A stretch of DNA of 64,000 nucleotides from Papaver somniferum (taxonomy: Eukaryota > Streptophyta > Magnoliopsida > Ranunculales > Papaveraceae), in NCBI RefSeq assembly GCF_003573695.1, contig NC_039358.1:97526117-97590116 (forward strand). Direction: 5' to 3'. This document shows positions 1 to 11,101 of the stretch, one piece after another. The position numbers and the translations under genes were made by a program. The notes beneath the pieces were generated by a model. It ran no database searches. It was not told the DNA's origin and saw only the letters and a program-made list of their open reading frames with translations. How positions within the stretch are numbered: position 1 is the first letter of the stretch; every line of letters starts with the position of its first letter.

Positions 1-868
1 AACCTATATAGGGAATCAGGGTAGAAATGAACTTATCTTAAAATGGGAATTAAGGTAAAACCTCCCTACCTATATTAAGAGTCAAGGTAGAACTGATCCT
101 CACTTGATTTAGGTATCTTGGTAGAACTGATACCAATAGGCAAAGCCGATTTCTATAAGTCAACTACACTTTAGGGTTTGTGTGATTTGGAAATTGGGTT
201 TTCAAAATAGGAAAGTTCAAGATATGCTGAAATCTTTTTCTTAATTATTCAAAGATATTCCTTAACACTCAAGGTGATATCCCAAACTGAAAATAATAGA
301 GAATCTTTGTTAAATTTTCGAAGTTAATATGTTTTGTTTTACCAACAATCAAAACACATATTTGGAAATATATATATATATATTAGTTAATTGTTAATCA
401 ATATTGATTTGTCCATTGAGATTTCGGCTATACGGTTGGATATTGGTTGGAATTTATAAAACCGAATTAGGTGTTTTATTGCATATCTTTTGAATATCTT
501 CGGTTATGGAAATTCCTTGGTGCCCAAACTACATTGGTCTATAAATAAGGAAGTTTGATCTTCTTACAACCTTATCCTGAGCTAGGCAAACTTCATCTCT
601 GGGATCAAGAAACGTCTACTAGTACCGTTGGTGGGAAAATAGAATCGTATTGTTATTTTAGTTTTCTATTATTGATTTGAATAAATAACGGTAGTTATCT
701 CTTGATTTGCACCTAGTTTGATTATTCTTGAGAGCCTTCTCTTCTGACATAAGGTCACTCAAACTAGATCAATAGTTTAACATTGACTTGTGATCATCCA
801 TTGTGAACATACTCCGTCCTGTGCGTTATTGATAATAAGTTAAGTTTATTATTTTGCAGGTACAGAAG
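1..868 (+). repeat. LTR fragment, family B, plus orientation
   Basis: The segment matches, in inverted orientation, the LTR at 61589-63869. Shared parts include the alternating motifs around GGTAGAACTGAT at 1-150, the stretch around CAAAGATATTCCTTAA (~250), and the block GTACCGTTGGTGGGAAA (~620) running to ~850. A TATAAATA box at 540-547 reads on the plus strand, as expected for a plus-oriented LTR. The start lies outside the window. The right side ends where a family A LTR fragment begins at 869. No ORF of note lies here. Family name is not assigned; LTR status is inferred from the inverted partner. Confidence 0.6.
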
Positions 869-1585
869 TGAAAAAGCGGGGGTCTAACAACCACACCCAA
901 TATTTCGATTAGCAGTCTGTATGGACTAACTCCAATATACTTTCAAGAGAATCAACTAGGCTAAATCTTAATAAAGTATATCAAAGATTTATATCTCTCT
1001 TTATTGATTCAATAATTACTTAAGCATATAGAAATCTGCGAGTCTAATTGAAAACAAGAGAAATCACTTGAACGGTACTACAAACCGATGTTCAAGTATC
1101 AATCAATTTTAATCAACAACCAAAGGTTGTATTTCCCAATTGATTGATTCAAATACACAACCTGTGATATTTCAATTATAAAGATAAACAATATAATGCG
1201 GAAAAGAAATAACACAGACACCAGAAGTTTTGTTAACGAGGAAACCACAAATGCAGAAAAACCCCGGGACCTAGTCCAGATTGAACAGACACTGTATTAA
1301 GCCGCTACAGACACTATCCTACTACAAACTAACTTCGGTCTAGACTGTAGTTGAACCCCAATCAATCTCACACTGATCCAAGGTACAGTTGCGCTCCTTA
1401 CGTCTCTGATCCCAGCAGGATACTACGCACTTGATTCCCTTAGCTGATCTCACCCACAACTAAGAGATTCTACGACCCAAAGTCGAAGACTTTAATAAAC
1501 AAATCTGTATCACACAGAAAAGTCTACGGTAATAGATAAATCTGTCTCCTACAGAAATACCTACGAGTTTTTGTTCGGTCTTGTA
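869..1585 (-). repeat. copia LTR fragment, family A (minus)
   Basis: The block starts TGAAAAAGCGGGGGTCTAAC and follows the family A LTR at 59049 base by base with point differences: the TCTAACAACCACACCCAA block, the CAACCAAAGGTTG block, the AACGAGGAAACC block and the CTCCTTACGTCTCTGATCCC block. Similarity is lost near 1585, after GAGTTTTTGTTC. Only the R/U5-side part of the LTR is present. No PBS sequence lies beside it, so it is a truncated or transferred piece. Confidence 0.65.
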
Positions 1586-1869
1586 CCGTAACTATTATCA
1601 AGTGATTACCTTGTTGTATTTACTCGACTTTTTCCATAGACGATAGCACAAAGTATCGGACTTATAGGTTTTATCGAATATATTATGGTTTACTTGGTAC
1701 CCTCGTCATCTCACATTGTTTTTATAGCGGCCGGTTCTAGGTCTACAAAATTAAGAACCGGATCCGGAAACGCCAGGACCAAGAAGCGATTCTAATAAGT
1801 CAGGTTCTGTTCCGGGTTCTATGATACCCGGAAGGACCCAGACTCTTTGACAGCCCTAGCTATGCTTGT
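1586..1869. other. unassigned spacer with GGTTC/ACCGG motifs
   Basis: No gene is seen. Between 1725 and 1840 the motifs GGCCGGTTCTAGG, GAACCGGATCCGG, GGTTCTGTTCCGGGTTC and ACCCGGAAGGACC recur in both orientations, suggesting a small foldback repeat. It joins the LTR fragment on the left to the LINE on the right. Confidence 0.3.
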
Positions 1870-2484
1870 GTTTGTGTATAAGTTGATGTGAAATGTGAGT
1901 TTCCTTCTGTGATTCCTGTGGCTATTGAAGGTAATGAGGTTTTTGAGGTTCAAGTGAGTATACCTGGAAACCTCTCAAATGTCCTCACTGTCAGTCTTTT
2001 GGACATTCAGTGGCGTCTTGTTAAAAAGTTCCAATAAAAGAGTCAGTGGTCATTTCTAAGCCAGTTGATTAGAGAAAATCTTTAAAAGAAACTTGGGTAG
2101 TTAAAACGTCTAAGAGGTACTTATATGGTTAATGACTCTATTGTAGAGCCTCTGGTTATGAGAGAATTTTCTATGTAAATTGAGTATCATGAGGTTTGTA
2201 AGGAAAAATCTTCTAAGTTGGGGGCCGGTTCTCATCAATTTCTTTCTTCCTCCTTGGCTTTCATTTGTGCAAACTTCAAATATGTTTGAAGTTTCAGTGG
2301 AGGTAATAAGGTGGATGGTAAAGATGTAAGGGACGGTTCATATGCTCCTGGTGGTGTTAGAGATTACTTTATCCAACAATCTTCTGGTATTGAGAGCTCA
2401 AAGCAAGTTTTGGCTTCTAAGAGTGTTGACTTGAAAAATTCTGGTAGAGGTAAGAAATCTAACCTCACCACTATTCATAATATT

Positions 2485-3275
2485 TAAAATTGCTAATTGG
2501 AATATTAGGGGGCTGAATGACCCCTTAAAGCAAGTGGAAGTTAACTCGCTTATTAGAAATATTGAATTTCAATAATCGGTGTTGTTGAAACCCATCTGTA
2601 GCGGTGTAATCCTGATAGGATTAGAAATAAAATTATGCCTTATTTGCAGTTTTGGGATAATTATTCAGATTATGCCTCTGGTAGGATTTGGTTAGGCCGG
2701 GATCCAGAGGTAGTTAATATTACTTTACTTCATTCTTATGTTCAGTCAATTTTTGTTGATGTGTTTGTTAAGAATTTTAACTTTGTATAACCACTTTTGC
2801 TTATGGTTCAAATGACGTGGTTGTTAGGAGGGGTCTTGGAAGGATACTTGTGTTTTTTCTAAGATTAATTCTAAGCCCTGGATCATTCTTGGAGATTTTA
2901 ACTCTATTCTGGATTCTAATGAGAGGATTGGTGGTGTTGAGTTGAGGCCTTTTCATTATCATGAGTTTAGTTTGTGTGTTCAGGATGCTCAACTTTTTGA
3001 TCTTCAGTTTTTGAGATGCTTCTATACTTGGTTTAATAAGCAGGGTGGATCGAGAATTGGCTTTAAGATTTATAGAATTTTGGTAAACTTGGAGTGGATT
3101 GATAAATTTTGTAATTCTAAAGCTGATTTTCTTCGACCTGGAATTTCTGATCATTCTCCAAGATTGGGTACTATTTTTGAAATGTGTAAACATGGCCCTT
3201 CTCCTTTTCGTTTCTTTAATTTTGTTACTAAGGACCCTGAATTTATTGTTACTGTTAGAGATGCTTAGACTTAGA
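2485..3275 (+). pseudogene. LINE ORF2 endonuclease domain, broken
   Basis: An apurinic-type endonuclease of plant L1 elements that would nick the target site. Visible motifs: NWNIRGLNDP at the start, WIILGDFNSILDSNERIGG (~2880-2940), YTWFNKQGG (~3025-3050) and the terminal GISDHSP (~3140-3160). Stops occur early (after residues reading RNIEFQ) and frame changes separate the start from the GDFN block. The open stretch 2942-3268 is the readable remnant. Not functional. Confidence 0.75.
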
Positions 3276-3499
3276 AGGTTGAGGCAATCATATGTTTGTC
3301 TTAGTTTCTAAACTGAGAAGAACTAAGGCTAGGATTATCTTATGGAAAAAGAAGAAATTCAAAAACTTAACTGACCAAATTCTTAATGCAAAAAAATGAG
3401 AAGTTGCAGGTTCAGGAGCAGGCTCAACCTTCTACCCTCTGACCTATTCTTACTGGTAAAGAGAAGGAAGTTATTTTTCATTTTTCTGTTGTTGCTAGG

Positions 3500-4970
3500 T
3501 TTGAAGAGTCTATGAAAATACAAGAATCCAGGGTTCAATGGCTTGAGTTAGGTAATTCTAATACTTCTTTCTTTTATAACTCCTTGAGAGTCAGAAGATC
3601 TAGAGAAAAAAATTTGAGCTTGACTTCTATGTCTGATAAAGTGTTGGTTGAGGATAAAGATGATGATGAATGTATTAAATTCTTTTTTATCCTTTATGAT
3701 GAAGCTGGGATTGTTGAAACTAATGTTGATATGATCAATCAGTTGAGTTTTGATAGAAAAGTAAATGAAGCTTTCTTTGAGGATCTTATCATACATGTTT
3801 CTAGAGATGATATTATTGCGGCTTTGCCCTTTATTGGTTTTACAAGGGCGCCTAGCCCTGATGGATTTTCAAGCCATTTTTCAAATTTTGTTGGTCTGTG
3901 GTTGGGGAAGATTTTGTAGATGTTGTTTCAAAATGTGTTTTCTAAATCAAAATTGTTTCGGGAGGTAGATAGTACTTTTATCACTCTTGTGTCTAGGAAG
4001 AATAACCCTAGTATGGTTTCTGACTTTCGACCTATTGCTTGATGCAATGTTATTTACAAGTGGATCACAAAAATTATTTTTCTTCATATGAAAGTGATTT
4101 ATAAAACTTGGTTCATCCTTGTCATTCTGCTTTTATTTCTGGAAGTTATATTCAAGATAATATGTAGTGGCTCATGAGTTAGGAACTACCATAGAACTAA
4201 GGGCACTCCTCGGTGTACTTTGAAGATATATATTAAGAAGGCTTACTATTATATTAGTTGGCAAGCTATTCTTTGCACTCTAAGAAAGATAGATTTCACA
4301 TACATGCTTATTGGCTGGATTGAGATGTGTATTACCAATCCCAAATACTCTGTTTTAGTGGATGGGTCCCCTTATGGCTACTTTGGTGCAAATAGAGGTT
4401 GGAGACAAGGTTGCGCTTTATCTTTTTATATATATGTAATGGTCATGGAACTTTTTAGCATTTCTTCGCAGCAGCAAGTGTCTCTGGGAAAGTATGGTCT
4501 TCATCCTAGATGCAAATTCACTAGATTGACTCATCTGTGTTTTGTAGATGATGTCCTGGTTTTCTTTAAAGGTTCGATTCCTGCTGCTCAGACTCTAAGG
4601 AATTGTATCTCTGATTTTTAGTGCTTGTACAGGTCTGGAAATGAATAGGCAAAAGACCTCTCTTTTTTTCTTCAGTTGTTAATAGTGATTGTTTGGATTC
4701 CATTCTTTCAATCCTGGATTTCTCCATAGATACTCTTCCAGTCAAGTATTTAAGAGTGCCATTTCTCTCCTCTAGACTCTCTTGCTTTGATTGTCAGCCT
4801 CTTTTAGCTAATATCAAGTCTAGAGTTCATGCTTGGAAGGCTGGGTCTTTAACTTATCTTGGTAGGATGATACTTATCAAATATATCTTGACTGGGATGG
4901 TTTATTTTTGGCTATCCCAGTTCGTTCTTCCTAAGAGAGCTATCAAGGAGCTCACAAGTTCATTCTAAAA
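3500..4970 (+). pseudogene. LINE ORF2 reverse transcriptase domain, broken
   Basis: Plant L1 reverse transcriptase remnant spread over several frames. Seen in order: SPDGFSSHF (~3855), FRPIA with a stop directly after (~4025), the block IKKAYYYISWQ (~4230) where family members have DxKAYD, NRGWRQGCALSF (~4390; the family usually has RGLRQGDPLS), HLCFVDDVLVFF (~4530; family FADD) and a thumb region with AWKAGSLTYLGRMILIKY (~4830-4890). The catalytic DD pair survives as VDD, but the frame is broken repeatedly. Confidence 0.8.
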
Positions 4971-5177
4971 GATTTCTTTGGTCTGGTAGTGACTTGGGAA
5001 GGAATTGTTAATCTCAGTCATATCTGGGATCTGGTCTTAGGCAAGCAGTCAATTTGGACTGAATGGGTTCAGAGTAATCTTGTGAAGAATATGGATTTTT
5101 GGTCTTTGGTTGCTTCCTAGGATGCCTCCTGATGCTGGAAGAGGATACCGGATCATAGAGAGATTGTTAGGACTTTT

Positions 5178-5740
5178 ATGTTTCATGTTTTCTGCAATGG
5201 GCTTAATATTAAGTTCTTTACTGATAATTGGCATTTCAAAGGTAGGTTGACTGATAGGTTAGATCCAACTATTATCCAGGCTTATTTCCCTAATTCAGAT
5301 TGTATTGTTGCTGATTTTATTAAAGAAGATGAATGGAATCTGCCTTTGGTTGAAGACAATACAATTATTGATAATTTCAGAATTATTTCTCAAGCTGAAT
5401 TTTGTATTGCTGAATCTTATAATATGATTTGGACTGTTAGCTTTACTGGAGACTTTAGTATTAAAGATGGAGTCATAAAGATACAGATAAAGCTATTGGT
5501 CTGCATAGAGTTGCTCCTAGTTGGCATGCTTTCGTTTGGTTCAAATATCATATTCCAATCCATTCTTTCATCTCTTGGGTGGCTTTGCAAGGGAGACTGG
5601 AAACTAGAGATAAACTGGTAAAATAGGGTCCCCTCTCAGGTGCTTCTTGGTTATTCTGTGATGCTCATTGTGAAAGTCAAGACCATATTTTCTTTGAGTG
5701 TCCTTTTGCTTTTCAAATATGAGAGGGCCTCTTGTTAAAA
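5178..5740 (+). pseudogene. LINE zinc-finger (zf-RVT type) region, broken
   Basis: The C-terminal region of ORF2 shows KFFTDNWHFKGRLTDRL (~5205) and, after frame changes, WVALQGRLETRDKL followed by CDAHCESQDHIFFECPFAF (~5575-5720). This is the layout of the zinc-binding domain between RT and RNase H in plant LINEs. At least two frameshifts and a stop lie within it. Confidence 0.7.
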
Positions 5741-6269
5741 TGGGTTATTGTAGAACTTCAAGGATGAATTGGAATGAAGAGATTGAGTGGTGCATTAGTC
5801 AGTTTAAGGGGAATAATCGGGTTGGCCTAATAAAAATGATGGTTTTGAATAGTTTTATATATTATATTTAGTGCGAGAGAAATAGTAGAGCGTTCTCTTC
5901 ACAGTCTAACTCTGTGAACCGGGTTAATTTTAAGATAGTCCATGATATTTTTTTGAAGCTTAGTTCACAGAAACTCAAAATGGAGGATAAACTAGGACTG
6001 CATGACTTCTTTTTCAGTTAGGGTATTAACTGTGAGTTTGTTCTTAAGCAACTTATCTTTTGCACTTGGTTAGCCCTTTTGGGTTATGATGCCATGACTA
6101 ATTCTGATGGTTCTATGCCATGATTAATTATGATGGTTCTATAGGTGAAGAATCAGCTGGTTTTGGTGTTGTTATTAAAGATTGGGTGATCCTTTAATTT
6201 TTGCTTGGGGTGGTTCTCATCCTTTTCCAATTACTGTTCATGAACTTCAGGGGGTGGAGTTAGAGCAGT

Positions 6270-7235
6270 TCCTATGGACTCAATAAAACAAGGATTTGTT
6301 GATTTCGGTCCCACTATGGACTCAACAAACATGAAAAATAGATGGACAAACCAACAAATTTATTGGTTTGTTGAGTGAGATGGAACAAATAGCGCGCGTT
6401 TGATGCAAAACCACGAGTCCAATCATTGTTCGCGGGTGCGCAAAGAAGAAAAGCCCACTGCAACTTTATTACAAACTGTCACTTTGTTCTGACTCCTAAC
6501 AATAGTTTAAAGATTATTATATTATTAAAACTTTAAACTTTATAATACTATATAGATTATTATATTATTAAATTCTGACTCTTAACTGATTATTATATTA
6601 ATAGTTTAAACTTTATAGTATTGTTGGACGACCGAAAGGAGTCCTTCTATGTGATGATAATGGAGGCCAAAAATGCAATTGGAGGCAATGCTTTTTTTTC
6701 ATTTTTGATTGGTTCAATTGATCATGAAATCATCGTTTTTTTCTCAAAATTGATTTGATAATCAAAGAGTTATAATACCCAACTACTAATAAGCACCATC
6801 AAATCGATCAAAACGCAAGTTGATTGTTAATTATTTCTACCTAAAATCCTTGAAAAAACCGTGGCCTAATCTAATTTGCCACAATTTTGTACAATTTCAT
6901 TCGATTCGACCAAATTGGATCGAAGTTCATCATCCTATTCCAAAATTGGTTTGATAATCAATGATTTGGGGTCCCCAGTTCTATTTCAACTCCATAAAAT
7001 CGAGTGAATCCTACCAATTTTACCTTCAATTGCTTCAAATTAAACCAAAAAGTTGAAAAAGTGTGGTGCAGAAAAAGTGTGATATAAGATAAAAAAAATT
7101 AGTAACGCATATATGTGTTCCTAATTGGATTTCCGTTGCAAAGTCAAAGAATTCCGTAAAAATTGAATCCAGAAGAATTTTGATCAGATTTTCGGTCGGC
7201 CCCCCATTGTGCGCGGTAATCTAGTATAGATTATT
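6270..7235. mobile_element. AT-rich insertion in the LINE RNase H domain
   Basis: The LINE RNase H reading (DGSIGEESAGFGVVIKD, then HELQGVELE ending ~6270) stops abruptly. It resumes downstream of ~7370 with IQAARVHL and then HWYRERNRADNHLASIHPAE (~7535-7600). The ~1 kb between is AT-rich and non-coding. It contains two similar CTATGGACTCAA blocks (6271, 6316) and repeated ATTATTATATTATTAAA blocks (~6510, ~6555, ~7225). Terminal repeats and a target duplication could not be fixed, so the class is unknown. Confidence 0.45.
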
Positions 7236-7770
7236 ATGTTATTAAATTTAAACTTTTTTGAATTAGACCATCCACGTGTGCAGCTCTCCATAGTGGGAAA
7301 AGGCATTTGGCCATCTAGTTGGATTGGCAAACCAATTTTTTTTGGTGATCCCATAGGAACTGCCTTTAGGGTTGAAAATTGCTATCAAGATTCAGGCAGC
7401 ACGAGTACATTTGTGTATCCACGACTGTTTATCTTATGTTGAATAGCAATGAGCCTAAGCCACCTTGGTGTGCTATCCATATTTGGAGAAGAGCAGAGAT
7501 CTTCTTGGTCAATTTGTGTCTGTCAAGATTAGCCATTGGTATCGCGAACGTAATAGAGCGGATAATCATTTGGCTAGTATTCATCCGGCGGAAAAATATG
7601 TGCAACTGGATCCAGCTAAGTTCTCGGTAGACTTTAGAGAAATTTTGGCGGCTGACAAGGTGGGGAAGGTTTTTGTAAAAACTTTAGTTTTTTTTTTTTT
7701 TTTCTTTCTCATTGTTTGGTATGGGTCTCCTTATCTCATCTTGTCGTGTCAAAATTAAAGAAAAAAAATT

Positions 7771-8197
7771 AATAAAACATAAATTCGGATTCAAATCACT
7801 GTACAATGTTATGATTTTGCAATTACAAAAACCCTGAACCTAAATTACCCACTGGTGTATGGATAGTGTCACCATTCTGAATAACGAATGAACAAGGAAC
7901 TCTTTGTATATAAAACATAGAAATACTCCAGTGAAGCTTCAAACACATCAAAATGATCATGGCTGCTAATCGGGTTACCAGTTTGCTTTGGGGATACCAA
8001 TTCAATTGATATTTTATCTTGCATGGAACCCGGAATATCCCCAAACAAATTGGCATAGTGAACTTTTTTTTTAAAAAACCTCTTTTAAATCTGCTACCTA
8101 CACAGAAAAATCCCTCATCTAGATGCTGACGAGTTTCTAGCTCAGGTAGTCGGTGTTCATAACATTATATCCGTGATATGGAGGAAATAAGGTTTTC
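7771..8197. other. 3' flank / probable 3' UTR of the MATE gene
   Basis: No gene is supported. The segment lies directly downstream (minus sense) of the MATE stop codon at 8198 and ends at the LINE tail. A 77-codon minus-strand open stretch at 7823-8056 has no recognisable domain and is judged fortuitous. Confidence 0.4.
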
Positions 8198-10472
8198 TCA
8201 TTCAGTTAGGTACTCTTCAGGTGCCCTCAAGAACGTCTTGAGCCGGGCTGATGCAGCTTCCACCTGAGAGATTTCAAATTTAGAATTCAATCAAAAAACA
8301 TAAAACAGCATAGTAAAACGATTAGTGTTGGTGCAGAACATGTTCCTTTATTAGTGACCTCATTTCTGAATTTCATATTACTTTCACTTTTGCTGATATG
8401 CCAATGCAAAAATATTTTGCAACATTACCTGAGCATCCCAATCAGTTTTCCAGGTGAAGTAAATAAGAGCAAGTGTTTGCATTGCGACCCCACATATCAT
8501 TCCAATCCATATTCCCTGCAGCATAATACCAAGTTAGAGCAGAGAAAAGCCTTCACAATTAGAGGTGCTGTATCCTACCTGAGCTTGGAAATGGAAGACA
8601 TATGCAAGCAGAAGTCCAATAGGAATCCCAATAATATAGTAGCAAGTGATGTTGACATAAGCCACCAGTGTTTGCCAACCAGCACCAATTGCCACCCCTA
8701 CCAACAGGTTTAGAGAGAAAAGAGACATAAGTTAGGAACGGCAAACCAAAAACTAAGAAGACAAGATCTATTTTTCAAATCTGCATTAGCAATGGAAGAT
8801 ATTTTTTATGGCGTAGTGTTTCTGTATATTCCTTTAACTGAGTTCTTGCCTGAAAGTACTGGTTGAATGCTGTTGAGTAAGACTGAGAAAGCTAGAAGAA
8901 CTGAGAGACTTGAGACTGCTTTTGCAACCTCATTGCTACTCGAAAACAAGTAGGAGATTGAGTTGCCAAAAACCAAAGTCAGAATCCAAAAGACCACTCC
9001 AAGTGATACAGAAGTGGTCATGATGACTTTAACGGAGAATTGAGCGGCTTTCACATTCCCTGCTCCAAGTTCGTTCGACACTCGTACACTATATGAATAG
9101 AATATCATCGGTAACTCAAAATCATAGATGTCTCGAAGAAAGATTGAATAAAAAACAACACGAAACTCGACATACCATGCTGCTGTTGCAAAACCAAGGA
9201 ATATCATAAATTGCCAACCCAAAATATTGAGGCTGTGAATTTTCAGTGCAAAATCCCGTTAGTATAGAAGAGTAGAATGATAGACTATATAATCGTTGAA
9301 ATGTAAACAGAAAGATAGCATAGGAACTGTACCAAATTGAAAAGGCCGAAATGGAGATCTCTGCATGTTTAAGGTATCCTGCCAATAAGACAAGAACCGC
9401 ATTGTACCATAATTCTACACTGTAATCAAAAAGATAAAAAAAACATCAGTGAGAGTGAGCACTGCCAAGTAAGTAACTAAGCAACACTAATTAATCAACA
9501 AGGAATGAGAAGCCTAGCATATGAACGATCTTGAACTAAAATCACGAAGAGTTGGAGAGAGAAAACATCTACCAGAGCATCACACCAGATGAGAGTGAAA
9601 GCCTAACAACTGGAAGAAGTTCAGAGAATGCGCTTATTGATAAACCTGTCCATGTATCAGCGCACCAACCACCGCAAACATAAATGAATAACCCGATTAC
9701 TGTTGACCACGTTGAAATAATCATAGCTCCCATTGCACCAGGTACTCCCAAATTCAACTTGATCACAAATACCCATGACAAGATTATATGTAAAACAAAT
9801 GCAGCTGCAGATAGCCATCCTACGATCATGTTCTTGACCTGGGCTTGTAGATACATTTGCAAAGTGAAGTCAAAAACAAAGTAATAGAGAATCGGAATGC
9901 ACCATAATGAAAGATTCCCTGCCACGACAGATAACTCTTGTCCTTCACCGAGTAACCTAAAAATTGAAGTCGAAAAGATGAAAATGGGAGTAATAAGCAT
10001 TGTAGTGATAAGAAGAATTATCCAAGACCGCTGCAAATAAATTCCCATCATTTGGTATTGTTTTGCTCCATATGCTTGACCACAGAACGTCTCAAGAGCA
10101 CTTGCCATTCCTAACTACACGCCAAAGACACATAATTATATAGATGTATGCAAGATTAATCCTGCACCAATATGATTCAGCCAACTCAAACGGAAGGAGA
10201 ACTAATGCATCAGAATAAAATTCACTGGCAGCTGTGTTTTTAATTTCTTGTGAAATAACTAACACTCTTTCCACACTTCTCTTTATAAATTTCCTCACAA
10301 GTCACAACTTTGTTAGAGTGAATCAAGAAATTCAAGTCAAAGAAAACCTAAAACTGAAGTTACATACCTATGATTTTTACCAACTTTTTTTTTCTATCAG
10401 TTAATTAGAATGTAAATGAGTTACGACATCAGATTGTATGTCTAAGATAAGAATATATAGATAACAATAATG

Positions 10473-10542
<70 letters not shown>

Positions 10543-10860
10543 GAGGACAGAAATGAACTAGCTACTTACAAGGATCCCATTTGCAAAACGAAGTAGAAAG
10601 ATTTGCATCAAAGAATAAGCAGCAAGTTCAGTATCACCAATGTAACCCATGAATGATTGTGTGACAACAAGAACACCAAATGATGTGACTCTTGTAACCA
10701 TAGTAGGAAATGCAATTTTCCATACTTTCATTGATTCAACCCAAAATCTTTTACACAGATTTTGGTTATTTTTAATGTTATTAGTATCACTCCCATCATA
10801 AGATGGTGATGATGATCTTGTTAGTAGTAGATTTTCTTCAGCTGTATTATTAGGTTCCAT
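8198..10860 (-). CDS. MATE (DTX) family efflux transporter, 8 exons
   Basis: Multidrug and toxic compound extrusion transporter: a membrane antiporter that exports organic compounds or metabolites. Exons (minus strand): 10570-10860, 9573-10114, 9333-9419, 9176-9232, 8850-9088, 8579-8697, 8429-8515, 8198-8263. They join into 1488 nt = 495 aa without a stop, the usual length of plant DTX proteins. Visible: a hydrophilic N-terminus, [16 protein letters not shown] (~70-85), the hallmark [20 protein letters not shown] (~100-119), [40 protein letters not shown] (~327-337), [12 protein letters not shown], and [20 protein letters not shown] (~406-425). About twelve hydrophobic segments fit the family. 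Introns are GT-AG except the one after exon 5, which starts GC. The closest group is probably the DTX21-29-like subfamily; the substrate cannot be told. The start is the first ATG before the conserved region. Confidence 0.93.
10474..10542 (+). repeat. (TAA)n microsatellite in MATE intron 1
   Basis: About 23 almost perfect ATA/TAA triplets run from 10474 to 10542, just downstream (minus sense) of the exon 1 donor GTAAGT. It is a likely length-polymorphic marker. Confidence 0.95.
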
Positions 10861-11101
10861 TGATTGCAGTAGCTTTTTCTTCCTTGAACCTTGATGATTG
10901 ACTTATTAGTCGTCGTCCTTGTTCATCTACCTGACCTGATAATAAATAATCAAAGAATGAACAATAGCATACTAGTATTTCAGTTCTTAACTTGGTCAAT
11001 GGCTCTAAAAATTGGTGCAGCATTCAAAAATCATTAAAAACGGAAAACTGAAATCATAAATGGCTCGCTCACTTGATTAAATATCCAAACATTTAATTAA
11101 A
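10861..11101. promoter_or_regulatory. 5' flank of MATE gene
   Basis: Upstream (minus sense) of the MATE start codon. No clear TATA box was identified. A MITE begins at 11102, so the unique promoter-proximal sequence is only ~240 bp unless the MITE contributes promoter function. Confidence 0.35.

Larger units (their letters stand above)
1870..7770 (+). mobile_element. decayed L1-type LINE (non-LTR retrotransposon)
   Basis: Non-LTR element domains occur in the expected order on the plus strand. First is the end of ORF1 with a zinc-knuckle-like stretch (YTWKPLKCPHCQSFGH, ~1950-2010). The endonuclease starts ANWNIRGLNDP (~2495). Reverse transcriptase, an RT-associated zinc-finger region (~5230-5720) and an RNase H domain (from ~6120, resuming ~7380-7690) follow. 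Many stops and frameshifts make it non-functional. The 3' end is an A-rich tail near 7757-7770. The RNase H part is split by an unrelated AT-rich insertion (~6270-7235). The 5' limit is uncertain. Confidence 0.8.
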
